Source: Paenibacillus sedimenti
Lineage (GTDB): Bacteria; Bacillota; Bacilli; Paenibacillales; NBRC-103111
NCBI RefSeq assembly: GCF_014534655.1
Contig: NZ_JACVVD010000005.1
Location: 372,001 to 436,000, forward strand
Direction of reading: 5' to 3'
DNA length: 64,000 nt
The notes under the pieces are model-generated. The model had not been told where the DNA came from. It made no database searches and was given only the letters and a program-made list of their open reading frames with translations. Position numbers and translations under genes: made by a program. This document shows, piece after piece, positions 17,203-24,874 of this stretch (positions are counted from its first letter, which is position 1; every line of letters starts with the position of its first letter).

Positions 17203-17316
17203 AATCTACTGTCAAGGTAACTACATGAATTTTGTTGGTCCTTTTCCATAGATTCTACTGTATGCAAGGGGAAGACTACTCTCATTGGTCTCACCATCAT
17301 ATTAGTAGAAAGCAGG
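17197..17316 (+). promoter_or_regulatory. Putative alternating RNA hairpins in the EamA leader
   Basis: Segment A (CAGTAGAATC, 17197-17206) overlaps the leader stop codon. It can pair with the adjacent TCTACTG (17205-17211; the arms then form a tight near-palindrome) or, over 10 perfect base pairs, with segment B (GATTCTACTG, 17251-17260). B can instead pair through TTCTACT (17253-17259) with segment C (AGTAGAA, 17304-17310), which directly abuts the weak Shine-Dalgarno of the EamA gene (AGCAGGA, from 17309). A:B and B:C exclude each other, so leader translation could decide access to the EamA start. This is an inference from complementarity alone. Confidence 0.45.
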
Positions 17317-17323
17317 AAAAAAA

Positions 17324-18211
17324 TTGAAAGAAAAAATTTATTTTGTCTTTTCTATGATAATCTTTGGTGCAGTTGGAATTTTTGCAAAGTATATTGAATT
17401 GAGCTCAAGTGAAATAGCTTTATTTATGAGTCTGATTGGTAGTTTTTTATTGTTCGTCATCTGCATCTTAACCAAGAATAAAGTATCTTGGCATAACATA
17501 AAAAAGAATGCTTTTGCATTGTTAATCGCAAGCATCGCCTTGAGTGGAAATTGGATCTTTCTCTTTCAGTCTTATAAGGAAACGACAATCGCAAATGCCG
17601 CTTTAAGCTACTATTTTGCTCCTGTTTTGGTTATAGTGATGTCACCTATTGTGCTTAAAGAAAAACTATCGCTCAAAAAAGTTTTATGTGTCTGTGCAGC
17701 CCTTTTCGGGTTGATTATAATTTTGCAGAGCGACAGAAGTGGTGAACACAACAATCATTTGCTTGGTATCGTCTATGGACTTATTGCGGCAACTTTCTAT
17801 GCGATCCTGACATTGACCAATAAATTTATTAGAAACATGAATGGACTAGAAATCACATTCACACAATTATTATTATCCTCGGTATTGTTAATTCCTTACC
17901 TTTTTATTACTGAAGAGAAATTAGGATTATATCAGATATCAAGCAATTCCGTTATCCTTATTTTGATATTGGGTATCCTGCACGCAGGGGTGGGATTCTA
18001 CCTATTCTTTTCAGGAATGAAAGGGCTAGAAGGTCAAAGCATCGCTATATTAAGTTATCTAGATCCTCTAACATCATTATTGATTTCAGCTCTTGTGATA
18101 GGCGAAAGGATGACATTAATTCAAATATTAGGTGCTCTCCTGTTACTGGGGTCAACGTTTATTAGTGAAGTAAGCACAAACATGAAATATCCTTATAGGA
18201 TTAAAAAATAA
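17324..18211 (+). CDS. EamA/DMT-family transporter
   Basis: A 295-aa drug/metabolite transporter with two EamA repeats and about ten membrane segments. Family marks are SGNWIFLFQSYKETTIANAALSYYFAPVLV in the first half and the GVGFYLFFSGMKGLEGQSIA region plus LDPLTSLLISALVIGERM in the second. The start is a TTG behind AGCAGGA. Members export amino acids, nucleosides or other small metabolites. It lies 208 nt after an XRE-cupin regulator and behind a leader ORF with possible RNA switching. Confidence 0.9.
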   Translation: MKEKIYFVFSMIIFGAVGIFAKYIELSSSEIALFMSLIGSFLLFVICILTKNKVSWHNIKKNAFALLIASIALSGNWIFLFQSYKETTIANAALSYYFAPVLVIVMSPIVLKEKLSLKKVLCVCAALFGLIIILQSDRSGEHNNHLLGIVYGLIAATFYAILTLTNKFIRNMNGLEITFTQLLLSSVLLIPYLFITEEKLGLYQISSNSVILILILGILHAGVGFYLFFSGMKGLEGQSIAILSYLDPLTSLLISALVIGERMTLIQILGALLLLGSTFISEVSTNMKYPYRIKK

Positions 18212-18279
18212 AAACCTGTTTCTTGATTGGATAAGATCCTAAATTGATGATTGTGGAAAGACTTCTGAAAAACCAACAA

Positions 18280-18730
18280 GGGTCTGTCAATTCTTTTGTG
18301 TAAACTCATTTTAAATTTTTCTCCCCGGAGGGGAGAAAAATTTTCAGCGCAGATGCGGGCCGATGCGATCTGGGTAGAAAACAGATAGCTGGAGTAGCAT
18401 TTGCCCTCAGTTTTGGACGCGGCCTGTCCATTTTCGACTGACGTCCATGGTGGCCAGATAGAGCATCTTTAAGAGAGCTTCGTCCGTGGGGAAGATGCTC
18501 TTTCCTTTGGTTACCTTTCGAAGCTGACGATGGTAGCTTTCAATAATGTTGGTTGTGTAAATAAGCTTGCGAATCTCTGGAGGATACTTAAAAAAGGTAA
18601 CCAGCCCATCCCAGTTATTGCGCCAAGAACGAAGGATAAGCGGGTACTTCGTTCCCCAGGCTTCTTCGATCTTGAATATCCCTAGTGCTAACTCCCTTGG
18701 CATATAAGGCGATAATTTGGTCTTCAATGC
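18280..18730 (-). mobile_element. IS256-family element remnant
   Basis: The minus-strand ORF 18407-18727 encodes 106 residues matching the C-terminal end of an IS256/mutator-type transposase (EIRKLIYTTNIIESYHRQLRKVTKG is the typical end motif). The remaining 280 or so N-terminal residues with the first catalytic residues are missing. About 120 nt beyond the stop, GGGTCTGTCAATTCTTTTGT (from 18280) looks like the terminal inverted repeat of this family, so one end is intact and the other was lost. The element is not functional. It abuts a fragment of an ABC ATPase gene at about 18731. Confidence 0.8.
18313..18343. repeat. Perfect 14-bp hairpin inside the IS remnant
   Basis: AAATTTTTCTCCCC (18313-18326) and GGGGAGAAAAATTT (18330-18343) pair perfectly around a 3-nt loop. 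It lies between the IS end and the transposase stop and would act as a strong bidirectional stop of transcription, shielding the element or its host. Confidence 0.7.
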
Positions 18731-18854
18731 ATTTTCAAAAGATTAAATGAACAAGGCAGGACGATCATCTTGATTTCACATAATCCATTGATTGCTAGAC
18801 GGGCGAAACGAATTATGCATGTTCGGGATGGGCGGTTAATTGAAGTTGTATAAT
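18731..18854 (+). pseudogene. C-terminal fragment of a MacB/LolD-type ABC ATPase
   Basis: In frame to the TAA at about 18854 the sequence reads FKRLNEQGRTIILISHNP and then LIARRAKRIMHVRDGRLIEVV. This is the end of an ABC exporter ATPase, with the H-loop histidine in ISHNP. Everything upstream is replaced by the IS256 remnant, so the gene was destroyed by the insertion or by later deletion. Confidence 0.75.
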
Positions 18855-18902
18855 TGGAATATAAAAAAGACCGGGACCTCGAAGATATTTGGGGTGCCCG
18901 TT

Positions 18903-18932
18903 AAAAAAACCGCCTAAAATGGCGGTTTTTTT
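18903..18932. terminator. Bidirectional terminator
   Basis: AAAAAAACCGCC (18903-18914) and GGCGGTTTTTTT (18921-18932) form a GC-rich stem flanked by an A-run and a T-run, so it can stop transcription in either direction. It separates the ABC ATPase remnant from the convergent toxin remnant. Confidence 0.9.
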
Positions 18933-18962
18933 AACAGCTTGACTAATTGTTGAATTTGCAAA

Positions 18963-19770
18963 CTATCTTCCAGTATGTTGTCGTGTTTTAGAGAACTCAT
19001 ATATAAATTCATAAAATTCATCATACCCAGATTCTGCATATAGTTCTCTGTATGCTTCAATATGAAGGTCAATGATCTGATCCTTTGTGTACATCCATGA
19101 GGTCCATTTGCTGGGGAGCTTCTGTGTTAATTTATTGGAAATATTGTTATGAATATCTTTTGGTACGAACATGGCAAGCATCGAGTAGCTCGTGGTTCCA
19201 AATTTGTCTGCCCACCGCTGCTCGAATATATGATGTCTTTCCCAACCATTACCATTCCAGTTAGGCGGAGGGGATACGTTTTGAAGTTGACCGTATTTTT
19301 GCACGCCTTTTTCAAGTGACATTTTTAGAATGTCACTTGCTTCAATCATCCTCTTAACACCACTAATAGACGGTACACCGGGTAATACAACGGAAGCTCC
19401 ATCTACAACTAACCAAAAGCCAGTCCAAAAGCTAGGGTTTTGATTATATTCGTACAGAGAAAGCGCAAAATTACCAACATCGAAAACGGTCTCTACAAAT
19501 TGCGGATGAACTTCATTCTCTGCTGGGGTAACATAAGTTGCTTTGTAACTTAAGTAAAAATCTTGTGTTATATTTTCATGTGTAATTCTTACTCTCTCAG
19601 TTGGTTCAAACCCTGAGAGGCTTATTTGAGTTGGGATAACTGTGTTTTTGTTTACTTTGATGATGTCATATGTGGTAATGCCATCATTAGTTGAATTTTT
19701 AATTGAATTAATTCATTTCTGTCTTTTACTACTATCTTATGATCATTAACATTACCATTTTCGGGATTTG
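18963..19770 (-). pseudogene. C-terminal remnant of a polymorphic (RHS/WapA-like) toxin
   Basis: The minus-strand frame ending at 18963 stays open for about 250 codons back to 19712, although the first ATG is only at 19349. The upstream part (FWTGFWLVVDGASVVLPGVP) resembles the linker before toxin domains of RHS or WapA proteins. The last 120 residues hold GWERHHIFEQRWADKFG, a His-His motif seen in nuclease-type toxin tips. Beyond 19712 the homologous-looking frame moves (NGNVNDHKIVVKDRNELIQ) and then stops at about 19770. There is no plausible start, so this is the broken 3' end of a large toxin gene. It is AT-rich relative to the catabolic operon. Confidence 0.65.
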
Positions 19771-19925
19771 AACTTTAGTTTGACTTAAAAATCCCTCCAT
19801 TAATAGAATAAAATAGATTTAACAGCTACCCTACTTTTCTATTATATGGTAATATTTTATAATATTGGGCGGTAGTTGTAAACCGAATTATTCCATTAAA
19901 GGATAATAAACCGAGGTTTTCCGCT

Positions 19926-20885
19926 ATGAGATTTTTATTCAGTGTATTAAAGAGGATATTAGACAAACAATTTTTGAATCATGAATTATATAAAATGAAG
20001 GAATATGAGCTTAGAGATTTTTTAAAGGTCGCTGAAGCTAATGGTTACATCAAAGTTAAGAAAACAGGAATCCACGATTCTTTTGAGGTTACAGATAAAG
20101 GTAGTGCTTTTCTCGATGACTTTAATCACTTGGAAAAAGAACTCCCTGTAGACCTTCAAGAGTTACCTTATTGGGTTCGTTTTGAAGGTGATGTATATCA
20201 ACCCCCTCAATCAGAAAACCTTCATAATGATCAGGAAACGAATTACATTTATAATGAGTGGTCTCACAAATTACAATTAACTTATTCGTCTATCATCGGT
20301 AGAGGTGGTAGGTCTGCACTCTCAATCGATCCACCTGCTACTGAAAATGAAATTCTACAAGTGGAAAAACAACTCAAATATAAGTTGCCTGTGTCATTTA
20401 GAAAGGTGCTTCTCGAATACTCTAGTAAAGTTTATTTTTATTGGGGTATTGAAGAAAGTAAAGCCGCGAGAACATCTAATGGTATCATTGCAGGTGGTGG
20501 TTTTTTTGACTATGGGTTATGGAACTTAGACAAGTTAGTCGAGTTTGATCATTACCGAGAGGATAATGAATTCCTCGATGAAAATGAGGAATATAAATTA
20601 TGGTCAAATTCATTAATTTTTGCCCTCAATGGGATGGGGGATTGTATTGGAGTTGACATGAAATATAATATAGGAGAAATCGTATACTTACCACATGACA
20701 ATGATTCTTATGGCAGGAGATTAGGGAAGTCATTTGAATCTTTTATGGATAATTGGATAAACATCGGCTGTTCGGGATTGTTTATAAAAGAGCTAATCGG
20801 CTTTTCATCTGCAGGTGGTCCGTATATCGATCATCGTTCGGCGAATGCTGTAATGATAAAAAATCAGTTGGGCCTTGAAAATTGA
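19926..20885 (+). CDS. SUKH (SMI1/KNR4) family protein with winged-helix-like N-terminus
   Basis: A 319-aa protein. Residues about 135-285 carry the SMI1/KNR4 fold signature (IDPPATENEILQVEKQLKYKLP, then the SFRKVLLEYSSKVYF segment), typical of immunity proteins of polymorphic toxins. The first 65 residues (ELRDFLKVAEANGYIKVKK, then FEVTDKG) look like a small winged-helix domain, which is unusual for the family. It is transcribed divergently from the toxin remnant about 155 bp away, so it may be an orphaned immunity gene. The region is AT-rich, suggesting transfer. Confidence 0.7.
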   Translation: MRFLFSVLKRILDKQFLNHELYKMKEYELRDFLKVAEANGYIKVKKTGIHDSFEVTDKGSAFLDDFNHLEKELPVDLQELPYWVRFEGDVYQPPQSENLHNDQETNYIYNEWSHKLQLTYSSIIGRGGRSALSIDPPATENEILQVEKQLKYKLPVSFRKVLLEYSSKVYFYWGIEESKAARTSNGIIAGGGFFDYGLWNLDKLVEFDHYREDNEFLDENEEYKLWSNSLIFALNGMGDCIGVDMKYNIGEIVYLPHDNDSYGRRLGKSFESFMDNWINIGCSGLFIKELIGFSSAGGPYIDHRSANAVMIKNQLGLEN

Positions 20886-20939
20886 ACACCAACTATCTGA
20901 AGTGAGTTTTATTCAATAAAAGACATATCAATATAACAT

Positions 20940-20961
20940 AAGGCTGCCGTGTAGCAGTCTT
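20940..20961 (+). terminator. Short hairpin after the SUKH gene
   Basis: AAGGCTGC (20940-20947) pairs with GCAGTCTT (20954-20961), with one G-U pair and a 6-nt loop. The following sequence is only modestly T-rich, so it is a weak terminator candidate. Confidence 0.45.
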
Positions 20962-20985
20962 GTGTTGATTTAAGGGGCATTTTTA

Positions 20986-21525
20986 TTGATACAATTTACC
21001 TTGCTTCGTGTCCACAATGTCAAGAAATTCGACAACACAGGTGAAGATCTGGAGGATCTGATCTCGATCGGCACGATTGGCTTGATCAAAGCGATCGAAT
21101 CGTTCTCGCCGAACAAGGGGACGAAGCTAGCGACGTTTGCGGCTCGTTGTATCGAGAACGAGATCCTGATGCATCTGCGCTCGCTGAAGAAAACACGCAA
21201 GGATGTGTCGTTGCACGATCCGATCGGTACGGATAAAGAGGGGAATGAGATTACGTTGATTGACATCCTTGGAACGGAAGCCGACGATGTCGTGGATAAG
21301 GTGCAGTTAAAGATTGAGAAGTCGAAGATTTATAAAAATTTAGATATACTGGATGATCGTGAGAAGGAAGTCGTCGTTGGGCGGTTTGGGTTGGAATTAG
21401 GCGGAGAAGAGCGTACGCAGCGGGAGATTGCGAAGGAGCTCGGCATTAGCCGCTCGTATGTGTCGCGGATTGAGAAGCGGGCGCTCATGAAGCTGTATCA
21501 TGAGTTTTATAAGGCGAAGCGGTAG
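20986..21525 (+). CDS. sigK: Sigma-K (SigK), N-terminally truncated
   Basis: A 179-codon ORF whose sequence from about residue 13 ([20 protein letters not shown]) to the end ([19 protein letters not shown]) matches the mother-cell sporulation sigma factor sigma-K. Regions 2 and 4 are retained; intact sigma-K has about 230-240 residues with a membrane pro-sequence and region 1.2/2.1, which are absent. Just before the homology the conserved LRLVAHIVKKF appears as LRVHNVKKF, missing two residues. A TTG with AAGGGG upstream could start translation. It resembles the 3' half of a sigK split by a skin-type element, or a decayed second copy. No recombinase gene lies nearby. Confidence 0.75.
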   Translation: MIQFTLLRVHNVKKFDNTGEDLEDLISIGTIGLIKAIESFSPNKGTKLATFAARCIENEILMHLRSLKKTRKDVSLHDPIGTDKEGNEITLIDILGTEADDVVDKVQLKIEKSKIYKNLDILDDREKEVVVGRFGLELGGEERTQREIAKELGISRSYVSRIEKRALMKLYHEFYKAKR

Positions 21526-21567
21526 CTGTCTAAGTTTTAAGTTAAAATTATCTTTTGACAGGTTAAT

Positions 21568-21610
21568 AAAAATCTGCCTCAGGCAAAGCTTGGGGCAGAT
21601 TTTTATTTTG
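21568..21610 (+). terminator. Rho-independent terminator after sigK
   Basis: ATCTGCCTCAGGC (21572-21584) pairs with GCTTGGGGCAGAT (21588-21600), 13 pairs including two G-U, followed by TTTTATTTT. Confidence 0.9.
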
Positions 21611-21701
21611 GAAAACTTGTACAAGACTCTGATTATTTACTAGATTTCATGTCTGAAGTATAATGGGAACAAACAAACGTTCTTCTTGTGGAGTGGAGAA
21701 A

Positions 21702-21923
21702 ATGAATCATGAAAATAAGAAAATAGCAAAAGTGATGTCTGAAGCTCTTATAGGTCAACAGTTTGTGTTAATAAAGCTTTTTGACGAAACCGGTGATCAA
21801 GAGATATCTGGATTAATAACTAAAATTGACCAAGAGTTGAGAAGAGTCAAACTTTCACATGAACAAGGATTTGATTGGATTCCTATTGATGATATTTTAA
21901 GCTTAGATCTGATATTGGAGTAA
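21702..21923 (+). CDS. YolD-like small protein
   Basis: A 73-aa protein whose C-terminal part (GLITKIDQELRRVKLSHEQ, then WIPIDDILSLDLI) resembles the YolD-like family, often found next to Y-family DNA polymerases and of unknown role. Two GGAG motifs precede the ATG at 21702; an earlier in-frame ATG at 21663 lacks one. No polymerase gene is adjacent. It is isolated between terminators. Confidence 0.6.
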   Translation: MNHENKKIAKVMSEALIGQQFVLIKLFDETGDQEISGLITKIDQELRRVKLSHEQGFDWIPIDDILSLDLILE

Positions 21924-21968
21924 TGATTACTCCATATAGGAAACGGAAATGAAATAATTAATAACTCT

Positions 21969-22004
21969 AACGAGGCTGCCGTGGGATCGATCGGCAGCCT
22001 CGTT
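21969..22004 (+). terminator. 13-bp hairpin after the YolD-like gene
   Basis: AACGAGGCTGCCG (21969-21981) pairs perfectly with CGGCAGCCTCGTT (21992-22004) around a 10-nt loop. The tail is not T-rich, but the stem is strong. Confidence 0.7.
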
Positions 22005-22148
22005 ACGCTATTCCAGCTAATAGCTTGTCAATATTTAATTATTAATGGTCAATTCATAAGGTGGTATACTTAAAAAAGGGCAGGGGAAAGAAGCTCCCGC
22101 ATAGCACGGTAAGGAAACCTATATTTTTCCTCTTTATGGCTGGAGCTA

Positions 22149-22293
22149 CTAAGATTTGAGCGTGCTCCGAACACCATAAAGCAGATCTGCTGCGTCCTGT
22201 AAGGCCTTGGATTATTGCTGTAATCTCTTTCTCGGTCATATCCAGGACCTCTTTAGACGTTGACCTTGAAACATATTTGACCTTAAAATTCAT
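22149..22293 (-). pseudogene. Small ORF with a likely frameshift
   Basis: The minus-strand frame from ATG 22293 starts MNFKVKYVSRSTSKEVLDMT and continues to EITAIIQGL. At about 22203 that frame turns into low-quality sequence running to 22054, whereas a shift of one base gives QDAADLLYGVRSTLKS and a stop at 22149, a more convincing ending. I therefore read it as a roughly 48-residue protein with one extra base. No family was recognised. Confidence 0.4.
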
Positions 22294-22360
22294 GTAAGGA
22301 CACTATAATAGAATCATAGGACAATAAGATTGTTTTTAAATGGTCTAATGGAGGACAGAT

Positions 22361-24583
22361 ATGACTCGACAGTGGATGAAAAGGCAAATTATTTCGTATT
22401 TGCCGGCGTTCTTTATGCTTACATTTGTTCTTTTATCGGTGATGTTTCTATCCATCGCGCAATTGTCGAAGAATGCTATCGTAAGCGCTAACAGTGTGTT
22501 TGCGAAGCATGTCCAACAAGTCGTTGATTATAATTTAAAGACTACGGAACTCCTCGTGTTAAACGCAGTGTTGAATAACGAGAATATCAAAAAATACTTT
22601 AATGGGGATGAGTCCCCTGAGAGTTATTTTTGGAGATATCAAGCTTCAAATGAGTTAACGAAATTAAAAGTGAATTCCATGATCGATTCGATTTACCTTT
22701 ATCGCAAAAGTGATGATAAGGTGCTGTCGGAGAATATGTTCTCACCACTCCAACAGTTCGTCGATAAAGCATTCATTCTAGACCAGTTTAAAGATCCAAC
22801 CAAGGGTCCGAAATGGTCAAACGTTCGAGATTACCAAGAGACCAAGTTTGCAGAACCGACGAATAAAGTGATCACATTTGCCAGCAGAGTTGCACCTCCC
22901 TTAGGAGATTTGGGGATTATCGTTGTCAATGTGAAGGTTAAAGCGATTGAGCAGCTCGTAAATGAAATGTCATCGACTTCTAATGTAAGCTATGCCAATT
23001 TTATAGGCACAGACGGCAGGTATATCTATGAGGCACAGAATATAAAGGAGAGTAAGCAACTGCATGCCTATACTTCAGACTATACGGGATGGAAGCTCCT
23101 TACCGGGATTAAGGATGGAACGTTGTATCAGTTCAGTTCATGGGTTCTTTACCTATATTTCAGCATTGGAGTTTTAGTGTTAATATTTGGAACGCTTTGG
23201 ATTATATATACGGCGCGCAGCAATTATAAGCCGATTCAATCTATTCTTGGGCGGATCACGAGGCTTTCATCGTCCCCAAAGGATCATCTTTTTCAAGAAG
23301 AATCCGTGGATGAGTTTAAGTTTATTGAAACTGCAATTGAGAACTTATTCGAGCGGGTAGCAGAATACGAGAGGGAGCAAGAGGAAGGGCTTACTTTAAA
23401 AAGTCGCCATTTGTTAAGGGAAGTGACCGATGGCAGGGTCATTCTGCAGGATGTCGAATGGGAGCAGGAGATGGCCAATTTGCGGCTTTCTTCGGGATTC
23501 GCTTCTTTGTGTTCAACCATCATTGAAATAGATCGCTATGCGGAATTTGGCCAGAGTTATTCCAAGCGTGACCAATATTTATGGAAATTTGTCATTAACA
23601 AAGTTCTTAAAGAAATTATAGATCCTTATCCTATTGAGATATGGGCGGAATGGTTGGAAAGCAACCGATTAAGTATTATATTCTTGAGCCAATCCGATCT
23701 TGAACAGTCTGGAACAGATATTGAGCTCATTTGCAGCCGGATGATGGAGTGGGTTCAGAAAAATCTGGAGTTTAGCCTAACGATTGGGGTAAGCCAGTGC
23801 GCTTCGAATAGCGGGCAAATTTCCCATTTGTATGAACAAGCGCTTATGGCTTTGAATTTTAAGCTGGTAAAAGGTAATAATCAAGTCATTTACCAATCGC
23901 AAATTCATGGGATTAAACAAGGTGAAGCTTATAAATTGATCCCTTATATACGTTCGCTTTCTTACTATTACCGCATGGGAGAGACACGCTGGAAGGAAGA
24001 GTTTGAAAGCTTCTTTCAACAAATATTTAATGATATGTATGTGAATAGCGAAGTCCATTACATTATTAATGACCTGATTAACCATTTATACCGGGAAATG
24101 ATGGAGCTGCCTGATGAATTCCAGAACATTTGGAAAAGAGACGTACATCCGAGAATGAACAATATCTTAAGAGAGACGGAAACAGTCGAAGAGATGAAGG
24201 CTCAGATGATGGATATCCTGCTTCATGCCGAACAACAAATTCTGGCTCTTCGCGAGACAAGGAAGCATCATGCTATTATGCAAAACGTTCGTAAGTACAT
24301 AGAGGAGCATTATTCGAATCCGCTATTGTCGTTAAATCATCTTGAGGATGAATTCGGTATCAACGGGAAGTATTTGAGCTTCTTGTTTAGAGAGGAGATC
24401 GGCGTTAAATTTGTTGACTATTTGTCGCAAGTACGTCTGGAATATGCTAAGGCTTTGCTCGCAGAGACGTATTCTTCTGTTCAAGACATCGCCACTCAGG
24501 TTGGATATACGAACACGATGACATTCATCCGAGCCTTCAAAAAAAGCTTTGGAATGACCCCAGGCGATTATAGAAAAATGTAA
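22361..24583 (+). CDS. Membrane-anchored AraC-family sensor-regulator
   Basis: A 740-aa one-component regulator. A first membrane segment (about 12-32) and a second (about 262-285, YFSIGVLVLIFGTLWIIYTA) bracket an extracellular Cache-like domain. A cytoplasmic linker follows, and the C-terminus (about 640-740) has two AraC helix-turn-helix motifs (LSLNHLEDEFGINGKYLSFLF and VQDIATQVGYTNTMTFIRAF) ending GMTPGDYRK. It needs no separate kinase and probably senses an extracellular carbohydrate. TGGAGG precedes the ATG. It sits directly before an LplBC importer and glycosidases, its likely targets. Confidence 0.93.
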   Translation: MTRQWMKRQIISYLPAFFMLTFVLLSVMFLSIAQLSKNAIVSANSVFAKHVQQVVDYNLKTTELLVLNAVLNNENIKKYFNGDESPESYFWRYQASNELTKLKVNSMIDSIYLYRKSDDKVLSENMFSPLQQFVDKAFILDQFKDPTKGPKWSNVRDYQETKFAEPTNKVITFASRVAPPLGDLGIIVVNVKVKAIEQLVNEMSSTSNVSYANFIGTDGRYIYEAQNIKESKQLHAYTSDYTGWKLLTGIKDGTLYQFSSWVLYLYFSIGVLVLIFGTLWIIYTARSNYKPIQSILGRITRLSSSPKDHLFQEESVDEFKFIETAIENLFERVAEYEREQEEGLTLKSRHLLREVTDGRVILQDVEWEQEMANLRLSSGFASLCSTIIEIDRYAEFGQSYSKRDQYLWKFVINKVLKEIIDPYPIEIWAEWLESNRLSIIFLSQSDLEQSGTDIELICSRMMEWVQKNLEFSLTIGVSQCASNSGQISHLYEQALMALNFKLVKGNNQVIYQSQIHGIKQGEAYKLIPYIRSLSYYYRMGETRWKEEFESFFQQIFNDMYVNSEVHYIINDLINHLYREMMELPDEFQNIWKRDVHPRMNNILRETETVEEMKAQMMDILLHAEQQILALRETRKHHAIMQNVRKYIEEHYSNPLLSLNHLEDEFGINGKYLSFLFREEIGVKFVDYLSQVRLEYAKALLAETYSSVQDIATQVGYTNTMTFIRAFKKSFGMTPGDYRKM

Positions 24584-24586
24584 AAG

Positions 24587-24632
24587 AACGCCCGATGAAC
24601 TGTCTAAAATGGCAGCTGCAGCGGGCGTTTTC
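24587..24632 (+). terminator. Rho-independent terminator
   Basis: AACGCCCG (24587-24594) pairs with CGGGCGTT (24622-24629) across a 27-nt loop holding GGCAGCTGCA; the tail is TTTTCGG. The 242 nt after it up to the next gene contain no clear strong promoter; a TATAGT at about 24763 with a weak -35 would fit AraC-type activation. Confidence 0.7.
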
Positions 24633-24874
24633 GGTGTATTTAGACCGGATTTTTTGAAAATGGTCTATCCTTAGAAAATTGAATATAAGGCATTTGGACA
24701 GTATTCTTGAAAAACGATGATCCGCCGAATCTTCGCGATTGAGGATATTGTCTCCTGTGCGGTATAGTCAGGTTGCTACCCGAAAGGAATTCAATTTACT
24801 TCGAAAGGAATGAGCGTAAAAATACTCTAAACTTACACAGGTTTAAGATATACAACCAAAGGTGGTGGAGAAAT

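Noticed and set aside
16918..17300. Minus-strand ORF of 125 codons across the regulator-exporter gap
   Set aside because: Antisense of the cupin domain and the leader; contains no recognisable domain.
18407..18727. A possible active transposase
   Set aside because: Only the C-terminal 106 residues remain and the catalytic core is incomplete.
24633..24874. A possible riboswitch in the leader of the LplB gene
   Set aside because: No known aptamer core or terminator/antiterminator pair was seen; control by the AraC sensor explains the gap better.
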